Below are positions 14,020-29,000 of a stretch of DNA of 64,000 nucleotides, one piece after another. The position numbers and the translations under genes are program-made. The stretch's first letter is position 1. Every line of letters starts with the position of its first letter. The notes under the pieces were generated by a model that saw only the letters and a program-made list of their open reading frames with translations, was not told the origin of the DNA and did no database searches. This DNA is from Brachycybe producta (lineage: Eukaryota; Arthropoda; Diplopoda; Playtdesmida; Andrognathidae): the NCBI GenBank assembly GCA_036925085.1, contig JAUPFP010000040.1, forward strand, positions 62,001-126,000, given 5' to 3'.

Positions 14020-17000
14020 ATTCACAGAAAAGTCTGGAATGCAGACATGTCTTCGTTTCCAGTGTGCAATGCACGCTTCAAAAGTTACACCAGTTCAATT
14101 TGGGCGTCATTGAAGTGTCTATGCTTGCTCATGGATCTGTAACTTTGAAAATTCATAGCAAGTGAACCAGACGAGCGGGAATGGACATTTTGGATTTCAT
14201 GCATTCCCAGAAAAGTCTGGAGTGCAGAGATGTCTTCATTTCCAGTGTGCAATGCACGCTTCAAAAGTTACACCAGTTCAATTTGGGCGTCATTGAAGTG
14301 TCTATGCTTGCTCATGGATCTGTAACTTCGAAAATTCATAGCAAGTGAACCAGACGAGCGGGAATGGACATTTTGGATTTGATGCATTCCCAGAAAAGTC
14401 TGGAATGCAGAGATGTCTTCATTTCCAGTGTGCAATGCACGCTTCAAAAGTGACACCAGTTCTATTTGGGCGTCATTGAAGTGTCTATGCTTGCTCATGG
14501 ATCTGTAACTTCGAAAATTCATAGCAAGTGAACCAGACGAGCGGAAATGGACATTTTGGATTTGATGCATTCCCAGAAAAGTCTGGAATGCAGAGATGTC
14601 TTCATTTCCAGTGTGCAATGCACGCTTCAAAAGTTACACCAGTTCAATTTGGGCGTCATTGAAGTGTCTATGCTTGCTCATGGATCTGTAACTTCGAAAA
14701 TTCATAGCAAGTGAACCAGACGAGCGGGAATGGACATTTTGGATTTCATGCATTCCCAGAAAAGTCTGGAATGCAGACATGTCTTCATTTCCAGTGTGCA
14801 ATGCACGCTTTAAAAGTTACACCAGTTCAATTTGGGCGTCATTGAAGTGTCTATGCTTGCTCATGGATCTGTAACTTTGAAAATTCATAGCAAGTGAACC
14901 AGTCGAGCGGGAATGGACATTTTGGATTTGATGCATTCCCAGAAAAGTCTAGAATGCAGAGATGTCTTCATTCCCAGTGTGCAATGCACGCTTCAAAAGT
15001 GACACCAGTTCAATTTGGGCGTCATTGAAGTGTCTATGCTTGCTCATGGATCTGTAACTTCGAAAATTCATAGCAAGTGAACCAGACGAGCGGGAATGGA
15101 CATTTTGGATTTAATGCATTCCCAGAAAAGTCTGGAGTGCAGAGATGTCTTCATTTCCAGTGTGCAATGCACGCTTCAAAAGTTACACCAGTTCAATTTG
15201 GGCGTCATTGAAGTGTCTATGCTTGCTCATGGATCTGTAACTTTGAAAATTCATAGCAAGTGAACCAGACGAGCGGGAATGGACATTTTGGATTTCCTGC
15301 ATTCCCAGAAAAGTCTGGAGTGCAGAGATGTCTTCATTTCCAGTGTGCAATGCACGCTTCAAAAGTTACACCAGTTCAATTTGGGCGTCATTGAAGTGTC
15401 TATGCTTGCTCATGGATCTGTAACTTCAAAAATTCATAGCAAGTGAACCAGACGAGCGGGAATGGACATTTTGTATTTGATGCATTCACAGAAAAGTCTG
15501 GAATGCAGACATGTCTTCGTTTCCAGTGTGCAATGCACGCTTCAAAAGTTACACCAGTTCAATTTGGGCGTCATTGAAGTGTCTATGCTTGCTCATGGAT
15601 CTGTAACTTTGAAAATTCATAGCAAGTGAACCAGACGAGCGGGAATGGACATTTTGGATTTCATGCATTCCCAGAAAAGTCTGGAGTGCAGAGATGTCTT
15701 CATTTCCATTGTGCAATGCACGCTTCAAAAGTTACACCAGTTCAATTTGGGCGTCATTGAAGTGTCTATGCTTGCTCATGGATCTGTAACTTCGAAAATT
15801 CATAGCAAGTGAACCAGACGAGCGGGAATGGACATTTTGGATTTGATGCATTCCCAGAAAAGTCTGGAATGCAGAGATGTCTTCATTTCCAGTGTGCAAT
15901 GCACGCTTCAAAAGTGACACCAGTTCTATTTGGGCGTCATTGAAGTGTCTATGCTTGCTCATGGATCTGTAACTTCGAAAATTCATAGCAAGTGAACCAG
16001 ACGAGCGGAAATGGACATTTTGGATTTGATGCATTCCCAGAAAAGTCTGGAATGCAGAGATGTCTTCATTTCCAGTGTGCAATGCACGCTTCAAAAGTTA
16101 CACCAGTTCAATTTGGGCGTCATTGAAGTGTCTATGCTTGCTCATGGATCTGTAACTTCGAAAATTCATAGCAAGTGAACCAGACGAGCGGGAATGGACA
16201 TTTTGGATTTCATGCATTCCCAGAAAAGTCTGGAATGCAGACATGTCTTCATTTCCAGTGTGCAATGCACGCTTTAAAAGTTACACCAGTTCAATTTGGG
16301 CGTCATTGAAGTGTCTATGCTTGCTCATGGATCTGTAACTTTGAAAATTCATAGCAAGTGAACCAGTCGAGCGGGAATGGACATTTTGGATTTGATGCAT
16401 TCCCAGAAAAGTCTAGAATGCAGAGATGTCTTCGTTTCCAGTGTGCAATGCACGCTTCAAAAGTTACACCAGTTCAATTCGGGCGTCATTGAAGTGTCTA
16501 TGCTTGCTCATGGATCTGTAACTTTGAAAATTCATAGCAAGTGAACCAGACGAGCGGGAATGGACATTTTGGATTTCATGCATTCCCAGAAAAGTCTGGA
16601 GTGCAGAGATGTCTTCATTTCCAGTGTGCAATGCACGCTTCAAAAGTGACACCAGTTCTATTTGGGCGTCATTGAAGTGTCTATGCTTGCTCATGGATCT
16701 GTAACTTCGAAAATTCATAGCAAGTGAACCAGACGAGCGGAAATGGACATTTTGGATTTGATGCATTCCCAGAAAAGTCTGGAATGCAGAGATGTCTTCA
16801 TTTCCAGTGTGCAATGCACGCTTCAAAAGTGACACCAGTTCTATTTGGGCGTCATTGAAGTGTCTATGCTTGCTCATGGATCTGTAACTTCGAAAATTCA
16901 TAGCAAGTGAACCAGACGAGCGGAAATGGACATTTTGGATTTGATGCATTCCCAGAAAAGTCTGGAATGCAGAGATGTCTTCATTTCCAGTGTGCAATGC

Positions 17001-20000
17001 ACGCTTCAAAAGTTACACCAGTTCTATTTGGGCGTCATTGAAGTGTCTATGCTTGCTCATGGATCTGTAACTTCGAAAATTCATAGCAAGTGAACCAGAC
17101 GAGCGGAAATGGACATTTTGGATTTGATGCATTCCCAGAAAAGTCTGGAATGCAGAGATGTCTTCATTTCCAGTGTGCAATGCACGCTTCAAAAGTGACA
17201 CCAGTTCTATTTGGGCGTCATTGAAGTGTCTATGCTTGCTCATGGATCTGTAACTTCGAAAATTCATAGCAAGTGAACCAGACGAGCGGAAATGGACATT
17301 TTGGATTTGATGCATTCCCAGAAAAGTCTGGAATGCAGAGATGTCTTCATTTCCAGTGTGCAATGCACGCTTCAAAAGTGACACCAGTTCTATTTGGGCG
17401 TCATTGAAGTGTCTATGCTTGCTCATGGATCTGTAACTTCGAAAATTCATAGCAAGTGAACCAGACGAGCGGAAATGGACATTTTGGATTTGATGCATTC
17501 CCAGAAAAGTCTGGAATGCAGAGATGTCTTCATTTCCAGTGTGCAATGCACGCTTCAAAAGTTACACCAGTTCAATTTGGGCGTCATTGAAGTGTCTATG
17601 CTTGCTCATGGATCTGTAACTTCGAAAATTCATAGCAAGTGAACCAGACGAGCGGGAATGGACATTTTGGATTTGATGCATTCCCAGAAAAGTCTGGAAT
17701 GCAGAGATGTCTTCATTTCCAGTGTGCAATGCACGCTTCAAAAGTTACACCAGTTCAATTTGGGCGTCATTGAAGTGTCTATGCTTGCTCATGGATCTGT
17801 AACTTCGAAAATTCATAGCAAGTGAACCAGACGAGCGGGAATGGACATTTTGGATTTCATGCATTCCCAGAAAAGTCTGGAATGCAGACATGTCTTCATT
17901 TCCAGTGTGCAATGCACGCTTTAAAAGTTACACCAGTTCAATTTGGGCGTCATTGAAGTGTCTATGCTTGCTCATGGATCTGTAACTTTGAAAATTCATA
18001 GCAAGTGAACCAGTCGAGCGGGAATGGACATTTTGGATTTGATGCATTCCCAGAAAAGTCTAGAATGCAGAGATGTCTTCGTTTCCAGTGTGCAATGCAC
18101 GCTTCAAAAGTTACACCAGTTCAATTTGGGCGTCATTGAAGTGTCTATGCTTGCTCATGGATCTGTAATTTTGAAAATTCATAGCAAGTGAACCAGACGA
18201 GCGGGAATGGACATTTTGGATTTCATGCATTCCCAGAAAAGTCTGGAGTGCAGAGATGTCTTCATTTCCAGTGTGCAATGCACGCTTCAAAAGTTACACC
18301 AGTTCAATTTGGGCGTCATTGAAGTGTCTATGCTTGCTCATGGATCTGTAACTTCGAAAATTCATAGCAAGTGAACCAGACGAGCGGGAATGGACATTTT
18401 GGATTTGATGCATTCCCAGAAAAGTCTGGAATGCAGAGATGTCTTCATTACCAGTGTGCAATGCACGCTTCAAAAGTGACACCAGTTCTATTTGGGCGTC
18501 ATTGAAGTGTCTATGCTTGCTCATGGATCTGTAACTTCGAAAATTCATAGCAAGTGAACCAGACGAGCGGAAATGGACATTTTGGATTTGATGCATTCCC
18601 AGAAAAGTCTGGAATGCAGAGATGTCTTCATTTCCAGTGTGCAATGCACGCTTCAAAAGTTACACCAGTTCAAAGTGGGCATCATTGAAGTGTCTATGCT
18701 TGCTCATGGATCTGTAACTTCGAAAATTCATAGCAAGTGAACCAGACGAGCGGGAATGGACATTTTGGATTTGATGCATTCCCAGAAAAGTCTGGAATGC
18801 AGAGATGTCTTCATTACCAGTGTGCAATGCACGCTTCAAAAGTGACACCAGTTCTATTTGGGCGTCATTGAAGTGTCTATGCTTGCTCATGGATCTGTAA
18901 CTTCGAAAATTCATAGCAAGTGAACCAGACGAGCGGAAATGGACATTTTGGATTTGATGCATTCCCAGAAAAGTCTGGAATGCAGAGATGTCTTCATTTC
19001 CAGTGTGCAATGCACGCTTCAAAAGTTACACCAGTTCAATTTGGGCGTCATTGTAGTGTCTATGCTTGCTCATGGATCTGTAACTTCGAAAATTCATAGC
19101 AAGTGAACCAGACGAGCGGGAATGGAAATTTTGTATTTGATGCATTCACAGAAAAGTCTGGAATGCAGACATGTCTTCGTTTCCAGTGTGCAATGCACGC
19201 TTCAAAAGTTACACCAGTTCAATTTGGGCGTCATTGAAGTGTCTATGCTTGCTCATGGATCTGTAACTTTGAAAATTCATAGCAAGTGAACCAGACGAGC
19301 GGGAATGGACATTTTGGATTTCATGCATTCCCAGAAAAGTCTGGAGTGCAGAGATGTCTTCATTTCCAGTGTGCAATGCACGCTTCAAAAGTGACACCAG
19401 TTCTATTTGGGCGTCATTGAAGTGTCTATGCTTGCTCATGGATCTGTAACTTCGAAAATTCATAGCAAGTGAACCAGACGAGCGGAAATGGACATTTTGG
19501 ATTTGATGCATTCCCAGAAAAGTCTGGAATGCAGAGATGTCTTCATTTCCAGTGTGCAATGCACGCTTCAAAAGTTACACCAGTTCAATTTGGGCGTCAT
19601 TGAAGTGTCTATGCTTGCTCATGGATCTGTAACTTCGAAAATTCATAGCAAGTGAACCAGACGAGCGGGAATGGACATTTTGGATTTCATGCATTCCCAG
19701 AAAAGTCTGGAATGCAGACATGTCTTCGTTTCCAGTGTGCAATGCACGCTTTAAAAGTTACACCAGTTCAATTTGGGCGTCATTGAAGTGTCTATGCTTG
19801 CTCATGGATCTGTAACTTTGAAAATTCATAGCAAGTGAACCAGTCGAGCGGGAATGGACATTTTGGATTTGATGCATTCCCAGAAAAGTCTAGAATGCAG
19901 AGATGTCTTCATTCCCAGTGTGCAATGCACGCTTCAAAAGTGACACTAGTTCAATTTGGGCGTCATTGAAGTGTCTATGCTTGCTCATGGATCTGTAACT

Positions 20001-23000
20001 TCGAAAATTCATAGCAAGTGAACCAGACGAGCGGGAATGGACATTTTGGATTTCATGCATTCCCAGAAAAGTCTGGAGTGCAGAGATGTCTTCATTTCCA
20101 GTGTGCAATGCACGCTTCAAAAGTTACACCAGTTCAATTTGGGCGTCATTGAAGTGTCTATGCTTGCTCATGGATCTGTAACTTTGAAAATTCATAGCAA
20201 GTGAACCAGACGAGCGGGAATGGACATTTTGGATTTCATGCATTCCCAGAAAAGTCTGGAGTGCAGAGATGTCTTCATTTCCAGTGTGCAATGCACGCTT
20301 CAAAAGTTACACCAGTTCAATTTGGGCGTCATTGAAGTGTCTATGCTTGCTCATGGATCTGTAACTTCGAAAATTCATAGCAAGTGAACCAGACGAGCGG
20401 GAATGGACATTTTGGATTTGATGCATTCCCAGAAAAGTCTGGAATGCAGAGATGTCTTCATTTCCAGTGTGCAATGCACGCTTCAAAAGTTACACCAGTT
20501 CAATTTGGGCGTCATTGAAGTGTCTATGCTTGCTCATGGATCTGTAACTTCGAAAATTCATAGCAAGTGAACCAGACGAGCGGGAATGGAAATTTTGTAT
20601 TTGATGCATTCACAGAAAAGTCTGGAATGCAGACATGTCTTCGTTTCCAGTGTGCAATGCACGCTTCAAAAGTTACACCAGTTCAATTTGGGCGTCATTG
20701 AAGTGTCTATGCTTGCTCATGGATCTGTAACTTTGAAAATTCATAGCAAGTGAACCAGACGAGCGGGAATGGACATTTTGGATTTCATGCATTCCCAGAA
20801 AAGTCTGGAGTGCAGAGATGTCTTCATTTCCAGTGTGCAATGCACGCTTCAAAAGTGACACCAGTTCAATTTGGGCGTCATTGAAGTGTCTATGCTTGCT
20901 CATGGATCTGTAACTTCGAAAATTCATAGCAAGTGAACCAGACGAGCGGGAATGGACATTTTGGATTTGATGCATTCCCAGAAAAGTCTGGAATGCAGAG
21001 ATGTCTTCATTTCCAGTGTGCAATGCACGCTTCAAAAGTTACACCAGTTCAATTTGGGCGTCATTGAAGTGTCTATGCTTGCTCATGGATCTGTAACTTC
21101 GAAAATTCATAGCAAGTGAACCAGACGAGCGGGAATGGAAATTTTGTATTTGATGCATTCACAGAAAAGTCTGGAATGCAGACATGTCTTCGTTTCCAGT
21201 GTGCAATGCACGCTTCAAAAGTTACACCAGTTCAATTTGGGCGTCATTGAAGTGTCTATGCTTGCTCATGGATCTGTAACTTTGAAAATTCATAGCAAGT
21301 GAACCAGACGAGCGGGAATGGACATTTTGGATTTCATGCATTCCCAGAAAAGTCTGGAGTGCAGAGATGTCTTCATTTCCAGTGTGCAATGCACGCTTCA
21401 AAAGTTACACCAGTTCAATTTGGGCGTCATTGAAGTGTCTATGCTTGCTCATGGATCTGTAACTTCGAAAATTCATAGCAAGTGAACCAGACGAGCGGGA
21501 ATGGACATTTTGGATTTGATGCATTCCCAGAAAAGTCTGGAATGCAGAGATGTCTTCATTTCCAGTGTGCAATGCACGCTTCAAAAGTTACACCAGTTCA
21601 ATTTGGGCGTCATTGAAGTGTCTATGCTTGCTCATGGATCTGTAACTTCGAAAATTCATAGCAAGTGAACCAGACGAGCGGGAATGGAAATTTTGTATTT
21701 GATGCATTCACAGAAAAGTCTGGAATGCAGACATGTCTTCGTTTCCAGTGTGCAATGCACGCTTCAAAAGTTACACCAGTTCAATTTGGGCGTCATTGAA
21801 GTGTCTATGCTTGCTCATGGATCTGTAACTTTGAAAATTCATAGCAAGTGAACCAGACGAGCGGGAATGGACATTTTGGATTTCATGCATTCCCAGAAAA
21901 GTCTGGAGTGCAGAGATGTCTTCATTTCCAGTGTGCAATGCACGCTTCAAAAGTTACACCAGTTCAATTTGGGCGTCATTGAAGTGTCTATGCTTGCTCA
22001 TGGATCTGTAACTTCGAAAATTCATAGCAAGTGAACCAGACGAGCGGGAATGGACATTTTGGATTTGATGCATTCCCAGAAAAGTCTGGAATGCAGAGAT
22101 GTCTTCATTTCCAGTGTGCAATGCACGCTTCAAAAGTGACACCAGTTCTATTTGGGCGTCATTGAAGTGTCTATGCTTGCTCATGGATCTGTAACTTCGA
22201 AAATTCATAGCAAGTGAACCAGACGAGCGGAAATGGACATTTTGGATTTGATGCATTCCCAGAAAAGTCTGGAATGCAGAGATGTCTTCATTTCCAGTGT
22301 GCAATGCACGCTTCAAAAGTTACACCAGTTCAATTTGGGCGTCATTGAAGTGTCTATGCTTGCTCATGGATCTGTAACTTCGAAAATTCATAGCAAGTGA
22401 ACCAGACGAGCGGGAATGGACATTTTGGATTTCATGCATTCCCAGAAAAGTCTGGAATGCAGACATGTCTTCATTTCCAGTGTGCAATGCACGCTTTAAA
22501 AGTTACACCAGTTCAATTTGGGCGTCATTGAAGTGTCTATGCTTGCTCATGGATCTGTAACTTTGAAAATTCATAGCAAGTGAACCAGTCGAGCGGGAAT
22601 GGACATTTTGGATTTGATGCATTCCCAGAAAAGTCTAGAATGCAGAGATGTCTTCATTCCCAGTGTGCAATGCACGCTTCAAAAGTGACACCAGTTCAAT
22701 TTGGGCGTCATTGAAGTGTCTATGCTTGCTCATGGATCTGTAACTTCGAAAATTCATAGCAAGTGAACCAGACGAGCGGGAATGGACATTTTGGATTTAA
22801 TGCATTCCCAGAAAAGTCTGGAGTGCAGAGATGTCTTCATTTCCAGTGTGCAATGCACGCTTCAAAAGTTACACCAGTTCAATTTGGGCGTCATTGAAGT
22901 GTCTATGCTTGCTCATGGATCTGTAACTTTGAAAATTCATAGCAAGTGAACCAGACGAGCGGGAATGGACATTTTGGATTTCCTGCATTCCCAGAAAAGT

Positions 23001-26000
23001 CTGGAGTGCAGAGATGTCTTCATTTCCAGTGTGCAATGCACGCTTCAAAAGTTACACCAGTTCAATTTGGGCGTCATTGAAGTGTCTATGCTTGCTCATG
23101 GATCTGTAACTTCAAAAATTCATAGCAAGTGAACCAGACGAGCGGGAATGGACATTTTGTATTTGATGCATTCACAGAAAAGTCTGGAATGCAGACATGT
23201 CTTCGTTTCCAGTGTGCAATGCACGCTTCAAAAGTTACACCAGTTCAATTTGGGCGTCATTGAAGTGTCTATGCTTGCTCATGGATCTGTAACTTTGAAA
23301 ATTCATAGCAAGTGAACCAGACGAGCGGGAATGGACATTTTGGATTTCATGCATTCCCAGAAAAGTCTGGAGTGCAGAGATGTCTTCATTTCCATTGTGC
23401 AATGCACGCTTCAAAAGTTACACCAGTTCAATTTGGGCGTCATTGAAGTGTCTATGCTTGCTCATGGATCTGTAACTTCGAAAATTCATAGCAAGTGAAC
23501 CAGACGAGCGGGAATGGACATTTTGGATTTGATGCATTCCCAGAAAAGTCTGGAATGCAGAGATGTCTTCATTTCCAGTGTGCAATGCACGCTTCAAAAG
23601 TGACACCAGTTCTATTTGGGCGTCATTGAAGTGTCTATGCTTGCTCATGGATCTGTAACTTCGAAAATTCATAGCAAGTGAACCAGACGAGCGGAAATGG
23701 ACATTTTGGATTTGATGCATTCCCAGAAAAGTCTGGAATGCAGAGATGTCTTCATTTCCAGTGTGCAATGCACGCTTCAAAAGTTACACCAGTTCAATTT
23801 GGGCGTCATTGAAGTGTCTATGCTTGCTCATGGATCTGTAACTTCGAAAATTCATAGCAAGTGAACCAGACGAGCGGGAATGGACATTTTGGATTTCATG
23901 CATTCCCAGAAAAGTCTGGAATGCAGACATGTCTTCATTTCCAGTGTGCAATGCACGCTTTAAAAGTTACACCAGTTCAATTTGGGCGTCATTGAAGTGT
24001 CTATGCTTGCTCATGGATCTGTAACTTTGAAAATTCATAGCAAGTGAACCAGTCGAGCGGGAATGGACATTTTGGATTTGATGCATTCCCAGAAAAGTCT
24101 AGAATGCAGAGATGTCTTCGTTTCCAGTGTGCAATGCACGCTTCAAAAGTTACACCAGTTCAATTCGGGCGTCATTGAAGTGTCTATGCTTGCTCATGGA
24201 TCTGTAACTTTGAAAATTCATAGCAAGTGAACCAGACGAGCGGGAATGGACATTTTGGATTTCATGCATTCCCAGAAAAGTCTGGAGTGCAGAGATGTCT
24301 TCATTTCCAGTGTGCAATGCACGCTTCAAAAGTGACACCAGTTCTATTTGGGCGTCATTGAAGTGTCTATGCTTGCTCATGGATCTGTAACTTCGAAAAT
24401 TCATAGCAAGTGAACCAGACGAGCGGGAATGGACATTTTGGATTTGATGCATTCCCAGAAAAGTCTGGAATGCAGAGATGTCTTCATTTCCAGTGTGCAA
24501 TGCACGCTTCAAAAGTGACACCAGTTCTATTTGGGCGTCATTGAAGTGTCTATGCTTGCTCATGGATCTGTAACTTCGAAAATTCATAGCAAGTGAACCA
24601 GACGAGCGGAAATGGACATTTTGGATTTGATGCATTCCCAGAAAAGTCTGGAATGCAGAGATGTCTTCATTTCCAGTGTGCAATGCACGCTTCAAAAGTG
24701 ACACCAGTTCTATTTGGGCGTCATTGAAGTGTCTATGCTTGCTCATGGATCTGTAACTTCGAAAATTCATAGCAAGTGAACCAGACGAGCGGAAATGGAC
24801 ATTTTGGATTTGATGCATTCCCAGAAAAGTCTGGAATGCAGAGATGTCTTCATTTCCAGTGTGCAATGCACGCTTCAAAAGTTACACCAGTTCTATTTGG
24901 GCGTCATTGAAGTGTCTATGCTTGCTCATGGATCTGTAACTTCGAAAATTCATAGCAAGTGAACCAGACGAGCGGAAATGGACATTTTGGATTTGATGCA
25001 TTCCCAGAAAAGTCTGGAATGCAGAGATGTCTTCATTTCCAGTGTGCAATGCACGCTTCAAAAGTGACACCAGTTCTATTTGGGCGTCATTGAAGTGTCT
25101 ATGCTTGCTCATGGATCTGTAACTTCGAAAATTCATAGCAAGTGAACCAGACGAGCGGAAATGGACATTTTGGATTTGATGCATTCCCAGAAAAGTCTGG
25201 AATGCAGAGATGTCTTCATTTCCAGTGTGCAATGCACGCTTCAAAAGTGACACCAGTTCTATTTGGGCGTCATTGAAGTGTCTATGCTTGCTCATGGATC
25301 TGTAACTTCGAAAATTCATAGCAAGTGAACCAGACGAGCGGAAATGGACATTTTGGATTTGATGCATTCCCAGAAAAGTCTGGAATGCAGAGATGTCTTC
25401 ATTTCCAGTGTGCAATGCACGCTTCAAAAGTTACACCAGTTCAATTTGGGCGTCATTGAAGTGTCTATGCTTGCTCATGGATCTGTAACTTCGAAAATTC
25501 ATAGCAAGTGAACCAGACGAGCGGGAATGGACATTTTGGATTTGATGCATTCCCAGAAAAGTCTGGAATGCAGAGATGTCTTCATTTCCAGTGTGCAATG
25601 CACGCTTCAAAAGTTACACCAGTTCAATTTGGGCGTCATTGAAGTGTCTATGCTTGCTCATGGATCTGTAACTTCGAAAATTCATAGCAAGTGAACCAGA
25701 CGAGCGGGAATGGACATTTTGGATTTCATGCATTCCCAGAAAAGTCTGGAATGCAGACATGTCTTCATTTCCAGTGTGCAATGCACGCTTTAAAAGTTAC
25801 ACCAGTTCAATTTGGGCGTCATTGAAGTGTCTATGCTTGCTCATGGATCTGTAACTTTGAAAATTCATAGCAAGTGAACCAGTCGAGCGGGAATGGACAT
25901 TTTGGATTTGATGCATTCCCAGAAAAGTCTAGAATGCAGAGATGTCTTCGTTTCCAGTGTGCAATGCACGCTTCAAAAGTTACACCAGTTCAATTTGGGC

Positions 26001-29000
26001 GTCATTGAAGTGTCTATGCTTGCTCATGGATCTGTAATTTTGAAAATTCATAGCAAGTGAACCAGACGAGCGGGAATGGACATTTTGGATTTCATGCATT
26101 CCCAGAAAAGTCTGGAGTGCAGAGATGTCTTCATTTCCAGTGTGCAATGCACGCTTCAAAAGTTACACCAGTTCAATTTGGGCGTCATTGAAGTGTCTAT
26201 GCTTGCTCATGGATCTGTAACTTCGAAAATTCATAGCAAGTGAACCAGACGAGCGGGAATGGACATTTTGGATTTGATGCATTCCCAGAAAAGTCTGGAA
26301 TGCAGAGATGTCTTCATTACCAGTGTGCAATGCACGCTTCAAAAGTGACACCAGTTCTATTTGGGCGTCATTGAAGTGTCTATGCTTGCTCATGGATCTG
26401 TAACTTCGAAAATTCATAGCAAGTGAACCAGACGAGCGGAAATGGACATTTTGGATTTGATGCATTCCCAGAAAAGTCTGGAATGCAGAGATGTCTTCAT
26501 TTCCAGTGTGCAATGCACGCTTCAAAAGTTACACCAGTTCAAAGTGGGCATCATTGAAGTGTCTATGCTTGCTCATGGATCTGTAACTTCGAAAATTCAT
26601 AGCAAGTGAACCAGACGAGCGGGAATGGACATTTTGGATTTGATGCATTCCCAGAAAAGTCTGGAATGCAGAGATGTCTTCATTACCAGTGTGCAATGCA
26701 CGCTTCAAAAGTGACACCAGTTCTATTTGGGCGTCATTGAAGTGTCTATGCTTGCTCATGGATCTGTAACTTCGAAAATTCATAGCAAGTGAACCAGACG
26801 AGCGGAAATGGACATTTTGGATTTGATGCATTCCCAGAAAAGTCTGGAATGCAGAGATGTCTTCATTTCCAGTGTGCAATGCACGCTTCAAAAGTTACAC
26901 CAGTTCAATTTGGGCGTCATTGAAGTGTCTATGCTTGCTCATGGATCTGTAACTTCGAAAATTCATAGCAAGTGAACCAGACGAGCGGGAATGGACATTT
27001 TGGATTTCATGCATTCCCAGAAAAGTCTGGAATGCAGACATGTCTTCATTTCCAGTGTGCAATGCACGCTTCAAAAGTTACACCAGTTCAATTTGGGCGT
27101 CATTGTAGTGTCTATGCTTGCTCATGGATCTGTAACTTCGAAAATTCATAGCAAGTGAACCAGACGAGCGGGAATGGAAATTTTGTATTTGATGCATTCA
27201 CAGAAAAGTCTGGAATGCAGACATGTCTTCGTTTCCAGTGTGCAATGCACGCTTCAAAAGTTACACCAGTTCAATTTGGGCGTCATTGAAGTGTCTATGC
27301 TTGCTCATGGATCTGTAACTTTGAAAATTCATAGCAAGTGAACCAGACGAGCGGGAATGGACATTTTGGATTTCATGCATTCCCAGAAAAGTCTGGAGTG
27401 CAGAGATGTCTTCATTTCCAGTGTGCAATGCACGCTTCAAAAGTGACACCAGTTCTATTTGGGCGTCATTGAAGTGTCTATGCTTGCTCATGGATCTGTA
27501 ACTTCGAAAATTCATAGCAAGTGAACCAGACGAGCGGGAATGGACATTTTGGATTTCATGCATTCCCAGAAAAGTCTGGAATGCAGACATGTCTTCGTTT
27601 CCAGTGTGCAATGCACGCTTTAAAAGTTACACCAGTTCAATTTGGGCGTCATTGAAGTGTCTATGCTTGCTCATGGATCTGTAACTTTGAAAATTCATAG
27701 CAAGTGAACCAGTCGAGCGGGAATGGACATTTTGGATTTGATGCATTCCCAGAAAAGTCTAGAATGCAGAGATGTCTTCATTCCCAGTGTGCAATGCACG
27801 CTTCAAAAGTGACACTAGTTCAATTTGGGCGTCATTGAAGTGTCTATGCTTGCTCATGGATCTGTAACTTCGAAAATTCATAGCAAGTGAACCAGACGAG
27901 CGGGAATGGACATTTTGGATTTCATGCATTCCCAGAAAAGTCTGGAGTGCAGAGATGTCTTCATTTCCAGTGTGCAATGCACGCTTCAAAAGTTACACCA
28001 GTTCAATTTGGGCGTCATTGAAGTGTCTATGCTTGCTCATGGATCTGTAACTTTGAAAATTCATAGCAAGTGAACCAGACGAGCGGGAATGGACATTTTG
28101 GATTTCATGCATTCCCAGAAAAGTCTGGAGTGCAGAGATGTCTTCATTTCCAGTGTGCAATGCACGCTTCAAAAGTTACACCAGTTCAATTTGGGCGTCA
28201 TTGAAGTGTCTATGCTTGCTCATGGATCTGTAACTTCGAAAATTCATAGCAAGTGAACCAGACGAGCGGGAATGGACATTTTGGATTTGATGCATTCCCA
28301 GAAAAGTCTGGAATGCAGAGATGTCTTCATTTCCAGTGTGCAATGCACGCTTCAAAAGTTACACCAGTTCAATTTGGGCGTCATTGAAGTGTCTATGCTT
28401 GCTCATGGATCTGTAACTTCGAAAATTCATAGCAAGTGAACCAGACGAGCGGGAATGGAAATTTTGTATTTGATGCATTCACAGAAAAGTCTGGAATGCA
28501 GACATGTCTTCGTTTCCAGTGTGCAATGCACGCTTCAAAAGTTACACCAGTTCAATTTGGGCGTCATTGAAGTGTCTATGCTTGCTCATGGATCTGTAAC
28601 TTTGAAAATTCATAGCAAGTGAACCAGACGAGCGGGAATGGACATTTTGGATTTCATGCATTCCCAGAAAAGTCTGGAGTGCAGAGATGTCTTCATTTCC
28701 AGTGTGCAATGCACGCTTCAAAAGTGACACCAGTTCAATTTGGGCGTCATTGAAGTGTCTATGCTTGCTCATGGATCTGTAACTTCGAAAATTCATAGCA
28801 AGTGAACCAGACGAGCGGGAATGGACATTTTGGATTTGATGCATTCCCAGAAAAGTCTGGAATGCAGAGATGTCTTCATTTCCAGTGTGCAATGCACGCT
28901 TCAAAAGTTACACCAGTTCAATTTGGGCGTCATTGAAGTGTCTATGCTTGCTCATGGATCTGTAACTTCGAAAATTCATAGCAAGTGAACCAGACGAGCG